DNA of 64,000 nucleotides. Origin: Phaeodactylibacter xiamenensis. Its GTDB lineage: Bacteria > Bacteroidota > Bacteroidia > Chitinophagales > Saprospiraceae. The stretch spans positions 186,001 through 250,000 of the forward strand of contig NZ_JPOS01000039.1 in NCBI RefSeq assembly GCF_000759025.1. Reading direction: 5' to 3'. The notes under the pieces are model-generated. The model was not told the origin of the DNA. It searched no databases and saw only the letters and a list, made by a program, of their open reading frames with translations. Positions 18,428 through 26,185 of this stretch are shown one piece after another. Position 1 is the stretch's first letter, and each line of letters starts with the position of its first letter. The translations under genes and the position numbers were made by a program.

Positions 18428-18433
18428 GGTGCC

Positions 18434-18464
18434 TTGCATTCCAGTCCTGATTTCTGTATTTTGC
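18434..18464 (+). promoter_or_regulatory. Promoter candidate for the first Uma2 gene
   Basis: TTG (18434-18436), 20 bases, then TATTTTGC (18457-18464), a one-base-shorter variant of TAnnTTTG. The same arrangement with identical spacing precedes the paralogous gene at 25457, and the flanking bases are also similar, which supports function. Confidence 0.5.
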
Positions 18465-18479
18465 AACAAAGACCAAACT

Positions 18480-19049
18480 ATGACTTCCCGGACCACAGAA
18501 ATAACCGATACCCACCGCTTCTCCGCAGAAGCCTACCATCGTATGGGGGAGGCCGGCGTTTTCGGGGAGCAGCGTGTCGAACTGCTCTATGGCAAAATTG
18601 TGGATATGAGCCCGATAAAAAGTAATCATGCAGGTACGGTGAATGAATTGATCCGTCACTTATCCTTGCATCTTCAGCACGAAGCGTATGTGTTTACTGC
18701 ACAAAACCCAATTCATCTGGACGATTATTCTGAGCCTGAACCAGATATTAGTATTCTACAATACCGGTCAGACCTTTACAAGCGTTCTCATCCAACAGCT
18801 GAGGAGACAGTTGTTCTTATCGAAGTTGCTGACAGCAGCCTGGAAAAAGACCGGGACATCAAGCTGCCCCTTTACGCCAGCCATGGCATTCCAGAGGTTT
18901 GGATCGTCAACCTGCAGGATAAGCAGATAGAGCGTTACTGCAGCCCTGGCCCAAAGGGCTATACCGATATCCATATCTTCCTGCCGGGTGATGAAATAGC
19001 TACGGATTTTATGAAAGCGGTGGAGGTTTCGGCCGTGTTGGATGTTTAG
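18480..19049 (+). CDS. Uma2-family (DUF820) restriction-endonuclease-like protein, copy 1
   Basis: A 189-residue PD-(D/E)XK-fold protein. The core is visible: E-P-E-P-D near residue 90 supplies the aspartate, and V-L-I-E-V-A-D-S-S-L-E-K-D-R-D-I-K-L holds the E-x-V and lysine. The family is abundant in filamentous Bacteroidota and cyanobacteria, and its biological role is unknown. The start at 18480 agrees with the paralogue at 25457, with which it shares most residues and the promoter region, so the two arose by duplication. No methyltransferase is nearby. Confidence 0.82.
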   Translation: MTSRTTEITDTHRFSAEAYHRMGEAGVFGEQRVELLYGKIVDMSPIKSNHAGTVNELIRHLSLHLQHEAYVFTAQNPIHLDDYSEPEPDISILQYRSDLYKRSHPTAEETVVLIEVADSSLEKDRDIKLPLYASHGIPEVWIVNLQDKQIERYCSPGPKGYTDIHIFLPGDEIATDFMKAVEVSAVLDV

Positions 19050-19138
19050 GCTTTTTGGCAAGATTAGCAGGCTCTGTTCCACTTGCTCCTTTTCCCGAAA
19101 ATCCGTACTTTAATTTAAGCTACAATAAAAAATAACCA

Positions 19139-19714
19139 ATGGCAGAGGCAACCACCGTACTATCCCCATCCGCCTACCTGGAGTGGGAAGCAGAACAGGA
19201 AGAACGCCATGAATACGAAAATGGAAAACTGATTGCTATGGGCGGAAGTAGTAAAGAACACAATAAAATCACCTCTAACCTGCATGGGCTTATTTGGATG
19301 TATCTCAGGGGTGCAACAGGTACAATGAGTATCTATCAAGCGGATATGCGGGTGCAATCGCCACTTTCTGATAAATATTATTACCCGGATCTCGTGCTCA
19401 CGGAAGGAGAAGAGCATTATCTGGAAAATGCCCCTGACACCCTGCTCAATCCCCTCCTGTTAATCGAAGTGCTATCCGATTCCACAGCAGCCCGTGACCG
19501 CGGTCCTAAATTCGAAGCTTACCGAGCTATCAACAGCCTGCGGGAGTATGTACTGGTCGCACAGGACCAATGCCAGATAGAGGGTTTCTACCGGAACGAT
19601 GCGGGCGAGTGGATCATCCGGGAGCCGGTGGCTGGGCAGGATAATGCCTTTTCCTTCATCACACTGGATTTGGAGCTGAAGCTGGGAGAGGTGTATCAGG
19701 GGGTGGAGGTGTAG
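19139..19714 (+). CDS. Uma2-family (DUF820) endonuclease-like protein
   Basis: A 191-residue PD-(D/E)XK-fold protein of a different Uma2 subgroup from its upstream neighbour. It has the M-G-G-S-S-K-E-H-N segment near residue 38, Y-Y-Y-P-D near 83 and L-L-I-E-V-L-S-D-S-T-A-A-R-D-R-G-P-K near 110-130. All putative active-site residues are retained. It lies 89 bases after the first Uma2 gene. TTG-N20-TACTTTAA just upstream could be its own promoter. Function unknown. Confidence 0.82.
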   Translation: MAEATTVLSPSAYLEWEAEQEERHEYENGKLIAMGGSSKEHNKITSNLHGLIWMYLRGATGTMSIYQADMRVQSPLSDKYYYPDLVLTEGEEHYLENAPDTLLNPLLLIEVLSDSTAARDRGPKFEAYRAINSLREYVLVAQDQCQIEGFYRNDAGEWIIREPVAGQDNAFSFITLDLELKLGEVYQGVEV

Positions 19715-19766
19715 GTTTGATTTCAAGTCTCCTCTGTAGTCAGAACCTTATCTCTTTTCTTCGACT

Positions 19767-21044
19767 TTATTTATTCAGCACATCCGTTTTGATAAAATCA
19801 TTGTGCAGTACTGGTTGCCAATCGAAGTCTGGTAGTGGAGTGACTTCGAAGAGTTGCTCCGGGGGCGTGAGCAGGATAAAGTCTGTAAACCTATCTTCCA
19901 GTCGTTTAAGCGCTAACAAATCACCATCTGATAACTTCCGTTGCTCGGCGAGCGCCGACAGGCGGATGATTTCAGCGGGCTTCACGCCAGGTTTCAGATG
20001 AATGCCCAGCGTTTGGCCATTGTCTGTACGCTGAACGATGAACAGGTAAGGTATGTCCCGGGTGGTATAGAAGGTGTTGAAGGGATAGCGTGCTCCAGTC
20101 ATGTACGTGGCAGCATCCACAAGACAGGGCGCCGGCTTACTGACTGTCCGGAGGCTGGTGCGGTCAATGACGGAATCGGGGAAGAGTTCGCAGAGGGCTG
20201 TTTTTAATCCGACGAAACCAACTGCTAATCCATCGCAGCGGTGCCCATGGAAACGGGTGAGATCTTCGAGGCTTACCAATTGATGATGCCGCAATTTTCC
20301 TTTGGAAAAGTCGGTATCGACCACGCTCAACGGTGCCCGGTTACCTGTGGCCGGCAGGTACACGGTGTAGCGGCCGTGGTGCTGTAGCCCATCGAGGTGT
20401 CCGGTGGTACTGCGGTCGGCTGCCAGGAAGTGCGGATGGATAAACTGGTCTTTGTGGGTGAATACCCCTTGATGATTACGGGAAAAGAAGCCTACAATAT
20501 CGCCTGCTGCCTGCTCCAAAGTAAAGCGCCGTTTGGCACGGTCATGAGCAGCGTGGCTGTGTTGCTTTTCTGTCTTGTCCCGCATGATAATGTGGTAATC
20601 CACCTGGTCCCATTGACCGGATAAGCGGAAGGGGAACGCTTCCTCTGCCCCATAACCATGGGCTTGCCCCAAACTGTCGATCAGCGCTTCCAGTGCTTTT
20701 GGCCCGTCAATGTGGCGGTCCATCTCGTAGGCAGCCCAACGTGGGACGTAGGCGTACACCAGGAATGGCGCCCGTATACCGGGACTGACCTGAGTTATGA
20801 TGCCAGAGGGGGTAGCAGTTGCGGTAAACGCTTGCCCATCGAATACGGTGATTTCGCCCTGCAGGTCTTCTACTGGCCCCAGTGCGAAAAGGTGGGGATG
20901 CTCTAAAAGCGTATCGAGTCGAACATGGGGCGAAAGATCGGTGCCCATCATCACATTACGGGCGGCCCCAGCGGTAAAGACCTGCTGAGCCTGTGCCGAA
21001 AAGGTGATTACAGTTGCAAAAAAGAATACGAGAAACCAACGCAT
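19767..21044 (-). CDS. Exported fusion of an acetolactate-decarboxylase-like (BudA/AlsD) domain and an FmdE-like domain
   Basis: A 425-residue protein with a signal peptide (cleavage near A-Q-A-Q, residue 20). Residues about 35-245 match alpha-acetolactate decarboxylase: the motif L-Q-G-E-I-T-V-F-D-G (61-70) and a complete zinc triad His203, His205, His216 in H-P-H-F-L-A-A-D-R-S-T-T-G-H. Residues about 260-400 match the FmdE/FwdE domain: F-H-G-H-R-C-D-G-L-A-V-G (265-276) with Cys270, and a later Cys307. The fusion and the export signal are both unusual. It is the last gene of an ArsR-headed unit with a thioredoxin and a COG0701 permease. The reaction is unknown; the domains suggest two metal sites in the periplasm. 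Confidence 0.75.
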   Translation of the reverse strand: MRWFLVFFFATVITFSAQAQQVFTAGAARNVMMGTDLSPHVRLDTLLEHPHLFALGPVEDLQGEITVFDGQAFTATATPSGIITQVSPGIRAPFLVYAYVPRWAAYEMDRHIDGPKALEALIDSLGQAHGYGAEEAFPFRLSGQWDQVDYHIIMRDKTEKQHSHAAHDRAKRRFTLEQAAGDIVGFFSRNHQGVFTHKDQFIHPHFLAADRSTTGHLDGLQHHGRYTVYLPATGNRAPLSVVDTDFSKGKLRHHQLVSLEDLTRFHGHRCDGLAVGFVGLKTALCELFPDSVIDRTSLRTVSKPAPCLVDAATYMTGARYPFNTFYTTRDIPYLFIVQRTDNGQTLGIHLKPGVKPAEIIRLSALAEQRKLSDGDLLALKRLEDRFTDFILLTPPEQLFEVTPLPDFDWQPVLHNDFIKTDVLNK

Positions 21045-21062
21045 AGGTTAAATTAGAGTTGT

Positions 21063-22037
21063 CTAAAGAATAAGGTTGAATAATAGCCCTGATAAGATGA
21101 TAAAGGTGGTCACCACCCCGAAAAAGATCAGGATCAGTTTCATGGTCATCACTTTTTTGAGCAGGGTGGCTTCCGGCAGGGAAAGCCCGATTGTGCCCAT
21201 CATGAAGGCTATCGCCGTGCCTAAGGGTATCCCTTTGGCCACGAAGACCTGAATAACGGGTACAATACCGGCAGCATTTGCGTACATAGGCACAGCAAGA
21301 ATGACAGCCAATGGTACCGTCCACCATTGCCCTCCGCCCAGGTATTGCTCAAAGAAGCCTTCCGGGACATAACCATGCATAGCTGCACCGATCCCAATAC
21401 CAACAATAACATAAAGCAAAACGCCCCGCACGATGCTCAGGGCCTCCTGTGTGATGCCAGGCAGTCGCTGCCGGAAAGTCTGCCCGTCTTCTTCGAAATC
21501 TCCCGTCATCACCGGCTGCTCTGCCATTTTTTGCACCCAGTCACTGAGGTAGCGTTCTACGCCCAGCCTTCCGAGTACCCATCCACCGACCGCTCCCAGC
21601 AAAATACCGGAGCCGGCGTAAATCAGTGTGGTTTCGAGCCCAAACATGCCCAGGAATAACGCCAGGGCAACTTCATTGACCAAGGGAGAGGTGATGAGAA
21701 AGGCAAAGGTGACGCCAATCGGTATGCCACCCCTTACAAACCCGATGAACAGAGGGACAGACGAACAGGAGCAAAACGGTGTCACCGCTCCAAAAATGGA
21801 GGCTAACAGGTACTCTAGTCCGAACAGCCGGTTGCGCTGCAAAAAGCTGCGCAGCCGCTCTACCGGGAAGTAGGCATTCACAATGCCCATGATGAAAGTG
21901 ATGAAGAAGAGCAGCAGCAGGATTTTGACGGTATCGTACACGAAAAATTGCAGGGCCGCACCCAGATGGGTATCCGGTGCTAGCCCCAGCAGGCCAAAAA
22001 TCAGCTGATCTGCCAGCCATTCTATCCAGGTGAACAT
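21063..22037 (-). CDS. COG0701 (DUF318) permease, ArsP / SO_0444 type
   Basis: A 324-residue inner-membrane protein with about eight hydrophobic segments in two halves. The family signature T-P-F-C-S-C-S-S-V-P is near residue 85-95, followed by I-G-V-T-F-A-F-L-I-T-S-P-L-V-N-E. The paired cysteines are the metalloid-binding site in the methylarsenite exporter ArsP; the related SO_0444 branch is annotated as Cu/Zn efflux. The second half repeats the theme in P-M-Y-A-N-A-A-G-I-V-P-V. It lies three bases after the thioredoxin gene and 18 bases before the BudA-FmdE gene, so all three are one transcript. Confidence 0.82.
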   Translation of the reverse strand: MFTWIEWLADQLIFGLLGLAPDTHLGAALQFFVYDTVKILLLLFFITFIMGIVNAYFPVERLRSFLQRNRLFGLEYLLASIFGAVTPFCSCSSVPLFIGFVRGGIPIGVTFAFLITSPLVNEVALALFLGMFGLETTLIYAGSGILLGAVGGWVLGRLGVERYLSDWVQKMAEQPVMTGDFEEDGQTFRQRLPGITQEALSIVRGVLLYVIVGIGIGAAMHGYVPEGFFEQYLGGGQWWTVPLAVILAVPMYANAAGIVPVIQVFVAKGIPLGTAIAFMMGTIGLSLPEATLLKKVMTMKLILIFFGVVTTFIILSGLLFNLIL

Positions 22038-22040
22038 AGG

Positions 22041-22277
22041 TTAAGCTTTTAGCAATGCTTCTAATTCGGCAGCATTGGGCACACGGCCTTTGATCTGCAC
22101 TACCTCGTCGATTACTACCGCAGGTGTGCTTAGGATGTTGTACTGCATGATATCCTGAATGTCTTCCACTTTTTGAATGTCAGCATCAGCGCCCAGATCA
22201 GCTACTGCTTTGCGGACGACAGCTTCAGTTTGTTTGCACTTGGGACAGCCGGTACCCAAAATTTTGATGGTTTTCAT
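22041..22277 (-). CDS. Small thioredoxin-like redox-disulfide protein (TM0996/MTH895 type)
   Basis: A 78-residue thioredoxin-fold protein with the active-site pair C-P-K-C (residues 11-14) and the cis-proline loop S-T-P-A-V-V (about 50-55). This short glutaredoxin-like family is typically encoded beside COG0701 permeases and ArsR regulators, where it probably delivers or reduces a thiol-bound metalloid. A dyad resembling the one at arsR lies 19 bases upstream of the ATG. Confidence 0.85.
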   Translation of the reverse strand: MKTIKILGTGCPKCKQTEAVVRKAVADLGADADIQKVEDIQDIMQYNILSTPAVVIDEVVQIKGRVPNAAELEALLKA

Positions 22278-22295
22278 GTTTTTTATTGTTTATAG

Positions 22296-22317
22296 TTTAT
22301 CGTCGATTGGCGATAAA
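22296..22317 (-). promoter_or_regulatory. Dyad operator candidate between arsR and the thioredoxin gene
   Basis: TTTATCG-N8-CGATAAA is a perfect interrupted palindrome directly upstream of the thioredoxin gene. Its half-site (ATCG/CGAT) recurs in the dyad in front of the arsR gene at 22661-22676. Confidence 0.55.
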
Positions 22318-22334
22318 TGGAGGTAAAAAAAGTT

Positions 22335-22643
22335 TTATTCTTCAAAGAAATGGGTGAAAAGCAGTTTGGCTTTCCGCCAATTCTCCTTGTTGATGCAGTA
22401 CTTCACCCGTGGCGGATTGATCTCGCCCTGTATCAGTCCTGCATTTTTAAGCTCCCGCAGATGCTGGGAAATGGTGGACTGTGCCGCGGGAATAACTTCA
22501 ACCAGGTCACCGGTAAAGCAGCAGGCCTGAGAATCCAGTAATTGCAGGATTTGCAGCCGGGTAGGGTGCCCTAATGCCTTGGCAAACCGGGCCAGCTCCT
22601 GGTTGGCATTTTCAGAAATGGGCTGCTCTGCTAGTACTTTCAT
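22335..22643 (-). CDS. ArsR/SmtB-family metalloregulator (permease module)
   Basis: A 102-residue winged helix repressor. The HTH recognition region A-A-Q-S-T-I-S-Q-H-L-R-E-L (about 60-72) and H-P-T-R-L-Q-I-L are typical. A Cys-Cys pair in S-Q-A-C-C-F-T-G-D-L occupies the alpha3 metal-sensing position of ArsR-type sensors (usually C-x-C). It heads the thioredoxin, permease, BudA-FmdE series and has a dyad upstream, so autoregulation and derepression by a thiophilic metal or metalloid are likely. Confidence 0.86.
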   Translation of the reverse strand: MKVLAEQPISENANQELARFAKALGHPTRLQILQLLDSQACCFTGDLVEVIPAAQSTISQHLRELKNAGLIQGEINPPRVKYCINKENWRKAKLLFTHFFEE

Positions 22644-22660
22644 GCTCTTTAATTCGTTTC

Positions 22661-22676
22661 ATCGTAAAACTACGAT
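22661..22676 (-). promoter_or_regulatory. ArsR operator and promoter region
   Basis: ATCGT-N6-ACGAT is a perfect dyad 18 bases upstream of arsR. On the minus strand a TTG-N20-TAGTTTTA arrangement spans it, one mismatch from the Bacteroidota promoter consensus. Repressor binding would occlude the -7 region. Confidence 0.55.
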
Positions 22677-22731
22677 AAACGATAGACTTTTGCAAGGACT
22701 GAAGCGGAAAAACACTGAATGTATTAATTTT

Positions 22732-24174
22732 TTACTCGATCACCTTTCTAAACTGATCGATACTCTCCTGTTTACCAGTTACATACAGAATATCCCGTTG
22801 CAACAGGATTTCATCCGGCCCGCTATTGGTAATGAGCTTGTCTTTTCGGGATAACCCAAGGATGTTAATACCATATTGGTTCCTTACGTCAAGTTCACTT
22901 AACGTTTTACCTACGATCCGCCGGTTGTCTGTCCGTACCTTCAGGCAGGTAATATCAAATTCCGGGTATTTGCCGGGGCGGAAGGTCCGGGGGATACTTT
23001 TCTTATTCTGAAAAAGACCGTAGTTATTCGAGCGGGTAATCTCGGCAAAGTGCCCGATATCGTCCTCCGGGATGAGGAAGTAATGAAGGGTACGGGAGAA
23101 GATTTCGATTGAAGTCTCAAATTCTTCGGGTATAACATCATCTGCGCCCAGGGCGATGAGCTCGGGGATTTCCTTGACGAAGCGTGTCCTGACGATAAGG
23201 TGTACAGACTGGCTGACCATCCGGATATTTTGGACGACCACTTTTGTTCCCGCGGGATCTGAAATCGCGATAACGACAACTCGGGCTTTAGGGATATTCA
23301 CCGCCTCCATGATATGGTCCTGCCGGGCGTCTCCATAGAGTATGGGTACGCCTTTTTTCTGTTCTGCTTTGACGGTTTCCGCGTTCATTTCCACAGCTAC
23401 GTAGGGAATATCGCTGAATTCGGCTGCCCTCGCCAGGTTGCTTCCATTTATGCCGTAGCCGATGATAACCAGGTGGTTGTGGAGTTGGTCTGTGGCTACG
23501 GAATGATCCTGCTCCTTTGAAGCCACCATCTTTCTGTCCCATGCCTCAATCGGGCGGAACTTCATCACGCCAAAGGCGATGCGCTCAGAGAAAATGATGA
23601 CGAATGGCGTTAGCAGCATGGAGACGATGGAGACGGCCAGGAAGTACTGATTGGTTTCGGGGTCCAGCAAGTCATATTGAATACCCACTTTTGAAAGGAT
23701 AAAGGCAAATTCGCCAACCTGGAATAGCGCTAAGCCCGTAAGCAGAAAAGTCCGGGGTGGATATTTCAGCACTGCTATCGCCAAAGCAGCGATGATAGAC
23801 TTGATGAAAAATACGGCAACTACAATCAGCATTACGATACCGATATTGGCCAAGAAGAACTGCAGATCGAGCAACATGCCAACGGAGATGAAAAAGAAAC
23901 TCGTAAACAGCTCCCGGAAAGGCAGGATGACGCTTGTGGCTTGATGACTGTACTCGGACTCCGAGATGACCAGGCCGGCCAGAAAAGCCCCCAGCGCCAG
24001 TGAAAGGCCGGCTTCTGCGGTCAGGAAAGCCACCGCAAAACAGATGGTGATTGTGGTAATCAGGAATAGTTCCTGACTGTCCGTTTTCGCAATACCGTGC
24101 ATCAGCCGGGGGACCAGGTAGCGGGCGCTCAAAATCGTAATCAGGATGACCACGGCGGTCTTGAGCAGAAGCAT
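22732..24174 (-). CDS. Monovalent cation:proton antiporter-2 (KefB-type), C-terminal portion after a frameshift
   Basis: A 480-residue open frame holding the second half of the CPA2 membrane domain (about 1-205) and the cytoplasmic RCK module. The TrkA-N Rossmann domain is recognisable in L-V-I-I-G-Y-G-I-N-G-S near residue 235-245, and a TrkA-C domain lies at about 400-480. The first half of the antiporter is encoded by the frame ending at 24174. Stop and start overlap as TGATG. However, the same downstream frame continues upstream of this ATG as Q-G-G-D-V-T-G-S-I-L-M, a natural-looking continuation of the first half. One extra G in the G-run (C-run on the plus strand at 24197-24201) would therefore restore a single ~660-residue protein. 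Predicted role: K+ or Na+ efflux in exchange for protons, gated by nucleotide. Confidence 0.75.
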   Translation of the reverse strand: MLLLKTAVVILITILSARYLVPRLMHGIAKTDSQELFLITTITICFAVAFLTAEAGLSLALGAFLAGLVISESEYSHQATSVILPFRELFTSFFFISVGMLLDLQFFLANIGIVMLIVVAVFFIKSIIAALAIAVLKYPPRTFLLTGLALFQVGEFAFILSKVGIQYDLLDPETNQYFLAVSIVSMLLTPFVIIFSERIAFGVMKFRPIEAWDRKMVASKEQDHSVATDQLHNHLVIIGYGINGSNLARAAEFSDIPYVAVEMNAETVKAEQKKGVPILYGDARQDHIMEAVNIPKARVVVIAISDPAGTKVVVQNIRMVSQSVHLIVRTRFVKEIPELIALGADDVIPEEFETSIEIFSRTLHYFLIPEDDIGHFAEITRSNNYGLFQNKKSIPRTFRPGKYPEFDITCLKVRTDNRRIVGKTLSELDVRNQYGINILGLSRKDKLITNSGPDEILLQRDILYVTGKQESIDQFRKVIE

Positions 24175-24716
24175 CAGGATACTTCCAGTGACATCGCCCC
24201 CTGACCGGCAATAATTGGAGTGAACAGCATCATTGGCACCACGATGATATCCTGGAAGATGAGGATAGCAAGGGCATTCCGACCCTGTGGAGCCGACATT
24301 TCGTTGCGGTCCTGCAGCACTTTTAGAACAATAGCAGTGCTGGAAAGCGAGAACAGAAAACCGACGAAAAGCGATTCTTCCCAGCTATTGCCTAAAAAGT
24401 AGTACCCGGAGCCTGCCACCAGTACCGTGAGTCCAACCTGTAAGGAACCTCCAATGAAAACGGTATTTTTAATGGATGCCAGATGCTTGATGGACAATTC
24501 CATACCGATGACAAAGAGCAGCAGGATGACCCCAATCTCCGAAATAAGCTCAATCTGCTCGGATTCGCTCACCAGCCCCAACCCATGCGGCCCGATCAGG
24601 ATGCCGGTCACCAAAAAGCCCAGGATGGAAGGCAGCCGAATGCGCTGCAGTGCGTACACGACAATTGCCGAGAAGCCCATGAAGATGAGCAAGTCTTGCA
24701 ATAAGGGAAAATGCAT
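24174..24716 (-). CDS. Monovalent cation:proton antiporter-2 (KefB-type), N-terminal portion before a frameshift
   Basis: A 180-residue frame with the first five to six transmembrane helices of a CPA2 antiporter: I-L-G-F-L-V-T-G-I-L-I-G-P-H-G-L-G near 30-47, E-I-G-V-I-L-L-L-F-V-I-G-M-E-L near 60-75, and the ion-site region F-S-L-S-S-T-A-I-V-L near 120. The last nine codons (A-M-S-L-E-V-S) are out of register with family expectation and end at a stop that overlaps the next ATG. This is most simply one gene with a single-base indel. Genuine two-part translation by stop-start coupling cannot be excluded. Confidence 0.7.
   Translation of the reverse strand: MHFPLLQDLLIFMGFSAIVVYALQRIRLPSILGFLVTGILIGPHGLGLVSESEQIELISEIGVILLLFVIGMELSIKHLASIKNTVFIGGSLQVGLTVLVAGSGYYFLGNSWEESLFVGFLFSLSSTAIVLKVLQDRNEMSAPQGRNALAILIFQDIIVVPMMLFTPIIAGQGAMSLEVS
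24197..24201 (-). other. Homopolymer at the antiporter frameshift point
   Basis: A run of five C (five G in the coding strand). Six would fuse the two antiporter frames and give the sequence Q-G-G-D-V-T-G-S-I-L-M-L-L-L-K across the junction. The run may be a sequencing error, a mutation or, less likely given its length, a phase-variable tract. Confidence 0.6.
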
Positions 24717-24839
24717 GGCCGTTGGATTTTTGGGTGAGGGTTAGGTCGGTATTCAGGCAATTAAGTGTACGAAGCGGGATTTGGTTTGCGGGGAGCGCGG
24801 GCTTCTTCTAAAAAATATTAACGCTTAGCGTAATGGTTT

Positions 24840-25310
24840 TTATTCAAATACTTCAACCAGCGGCAGTTCAATATCCAGTACCTCGTCTTTGAGCGTTTCT
24901 TCGGGGCGGTATATCTCGTAGGTATCCTTACCGGAAAAAACATAAACATTGCCCAGTTCCAAAAATACGACCCATACCGAGCGCACGCCATGATCAAAGT
25001 ATTGGCCTGCCTTAATGGTCAGTTTTCCTAAAGGCTGGGTAGGCGAGCTGATTTCAATTGCACAGAGTGGTGGCTCCAGCGTCTTGGTCTGATCATTGCG
25101 CAGGTCGAGTGGTTTTTTAGGATAAATGCAGAGGTCGGGGACAGAGAGCCAGTCGTCGAGTTGCAGGCTCAGTTCGGAGAGTATATGATATTTACCTTTG
25201 TAATTAACGCCCAGCTCCCGGGCAAGGCTCGCTTGTAACAGTCCGTGGTTAAATGAGGGCAAAGGCTTTTGGCGTTCGACTTGGTACTCACTTAGGCTTA
25301 CCTCCGGCAT
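24840..25310 (-). CDS. Uma2-family (DUF820)-like endonuclease protein, divergent member
   Basis: A 156-residue PD-(D/E)XK-fold protein. The aspartate lies in S-V-P-D-L near residue 77 and the E-x-S/K element in C-A-I-E-I-S-S-P-T-Q-P-L-G-K near 105-118. The start at 25310 (M-P-E-V-S-L-S-E-Y) is preferred, since the upstream 16 codons of the longer frame are not typical. It is divergent from another Uma2 gene at 25457. Function unknown. Confidence 0.72.
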   Translation of the reverse strand: MPEVSLSEYQVERQKPLPSFNHGLLQASLARELGVNYKGKYHILSELSLQLDDWLSVPDLCIYPKKPLDLRNDQTKTLEPPLCAIEISSPTQPLGKLTIKAGQYFDHGVRSVWVVFLELGNVYVFSGKDTYEIYRPEETLKDEVLDIELPLVEVFE

Positions 25311-25410
25311 GAAAGATGTGTTTTTCGTAAAAATACGGAAATGGGGGAATAATGTCAACGCTTTAGTATCAAGTGCCGTGGTGTTGTTATGCCCATTCCC
25401 CTGGCCGCCC

Positions 25411-25441
25411 TTGCATCCCGATGCAAATTTCTGTATTTTGC
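25411..25441 (+). promoter_or_regulatory. Promoter candidate for the duplicated Uma2 gene
   Basis: TTG (25411-25413), 20 bases, TATTTTGC (25434-25441). The arrangement matches that upstream of the paralogue at 18480 in spacing and in much of its sequence, so the duplication carried its promoter. Confidence 0.5.
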
Positions 25442-25456
25442 TCTAAACTAGCATCC

Positions 25457-26026
25457 ATGACCATTCAAGTTGCCAAAATAACCGACACCCACTGCTTCTC
25501 TGTAGCAGACTATCACCGCATGGCGGAGGCCGGGGTTTTCGAGGAGCAGCGCGTAGAGTTGCTCTATGGAAAAATTGTAGATATGAGCCCTATTAAAAGC
25601 AATCATGCTGGTTCGGTCAACCAATTGATCCGGTATTTTTCTATGCATCTTCCGAAGGATGACTTTCTGTTTACTGCGCAAAACCCTATTCATCTAGATG
25701 ACTACTCGGAGCCTGAACCAGACTTAAGTGTATTAAAATACCGTGCGGATCTGTATGCTCGCTCTCATCCTAGGCCCGATGAAGTAGTCTTGCTCGTAGA
25801 AGTAGCGGACACCAGCCTCGAAAAAGACCGGGATATCAAGCTCCCTCTTTACGCCAGCCACGCTATCCCGGAGGTTTGGATTGTCAACCTTAAGGATACG
25901 CAGATCGAGCGCTACCGCAGCCCTGGCCCCAAGGGGTATACCGATATCCATATTTTCCTGCCGGGCGATGAGATCGCTACCGATTTTATGGAGGCGGTGG
26001 AGGTTTCGGCGGTGTTGAGTGTGTAA
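25457..26026 (+). CDS. Uma2-family (DUF820) restriction-endonuclease-like protein, copy 2
   Basis: A 189-residue paralogue of the protein at 18480, sharing long identical blocks (E-L-L-Y-G-K-I-V-D-M-S-P-I-K-S-N-H-A-G) and the same active-site pattern (E-P-E-P-D; L-V-E-V-A-D-T-S-L-E-K-D). The start at 25457 matches the paralogue. The similarity extends upstream of the ATG into the promoter, indicating a fairly recent duplication across about 7 kb that contains the first metalloid module and the antiporter. Function unknown. Confidence 0.82.
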   Translation: MTIQVAKITDTHCFSVADYHRMAEAGVFEEQRVELLYGKIVDMSPIKSNHAGSVNQLIRYFSMHLPKDDFLFTAQNPIHLDDYSEPEPDLSVLKYRADLYARSHPRPDEVVLLVEVADTSLEKDRDIKLPLYASHAIPEVWIVNLKDTQIERYRSPGPKGYTDIHIFLPGDEIATDFMEAVEVSAVLSV

Positions 26027-26185
26027 GGCTGTTTTCCTGGTGTAAAGGCCTTTCCGACTTAGGGCTTTCCTAATAGAATGGTTTTGCAAAAAAAGTGGTA
26101 ATAGCAAAAGACACAACAATACTACCCTCAACCGATTAATTAAAAATGGGAAGCAGAGCAGGAGGAACGCCGTAACCCTTGCGGC

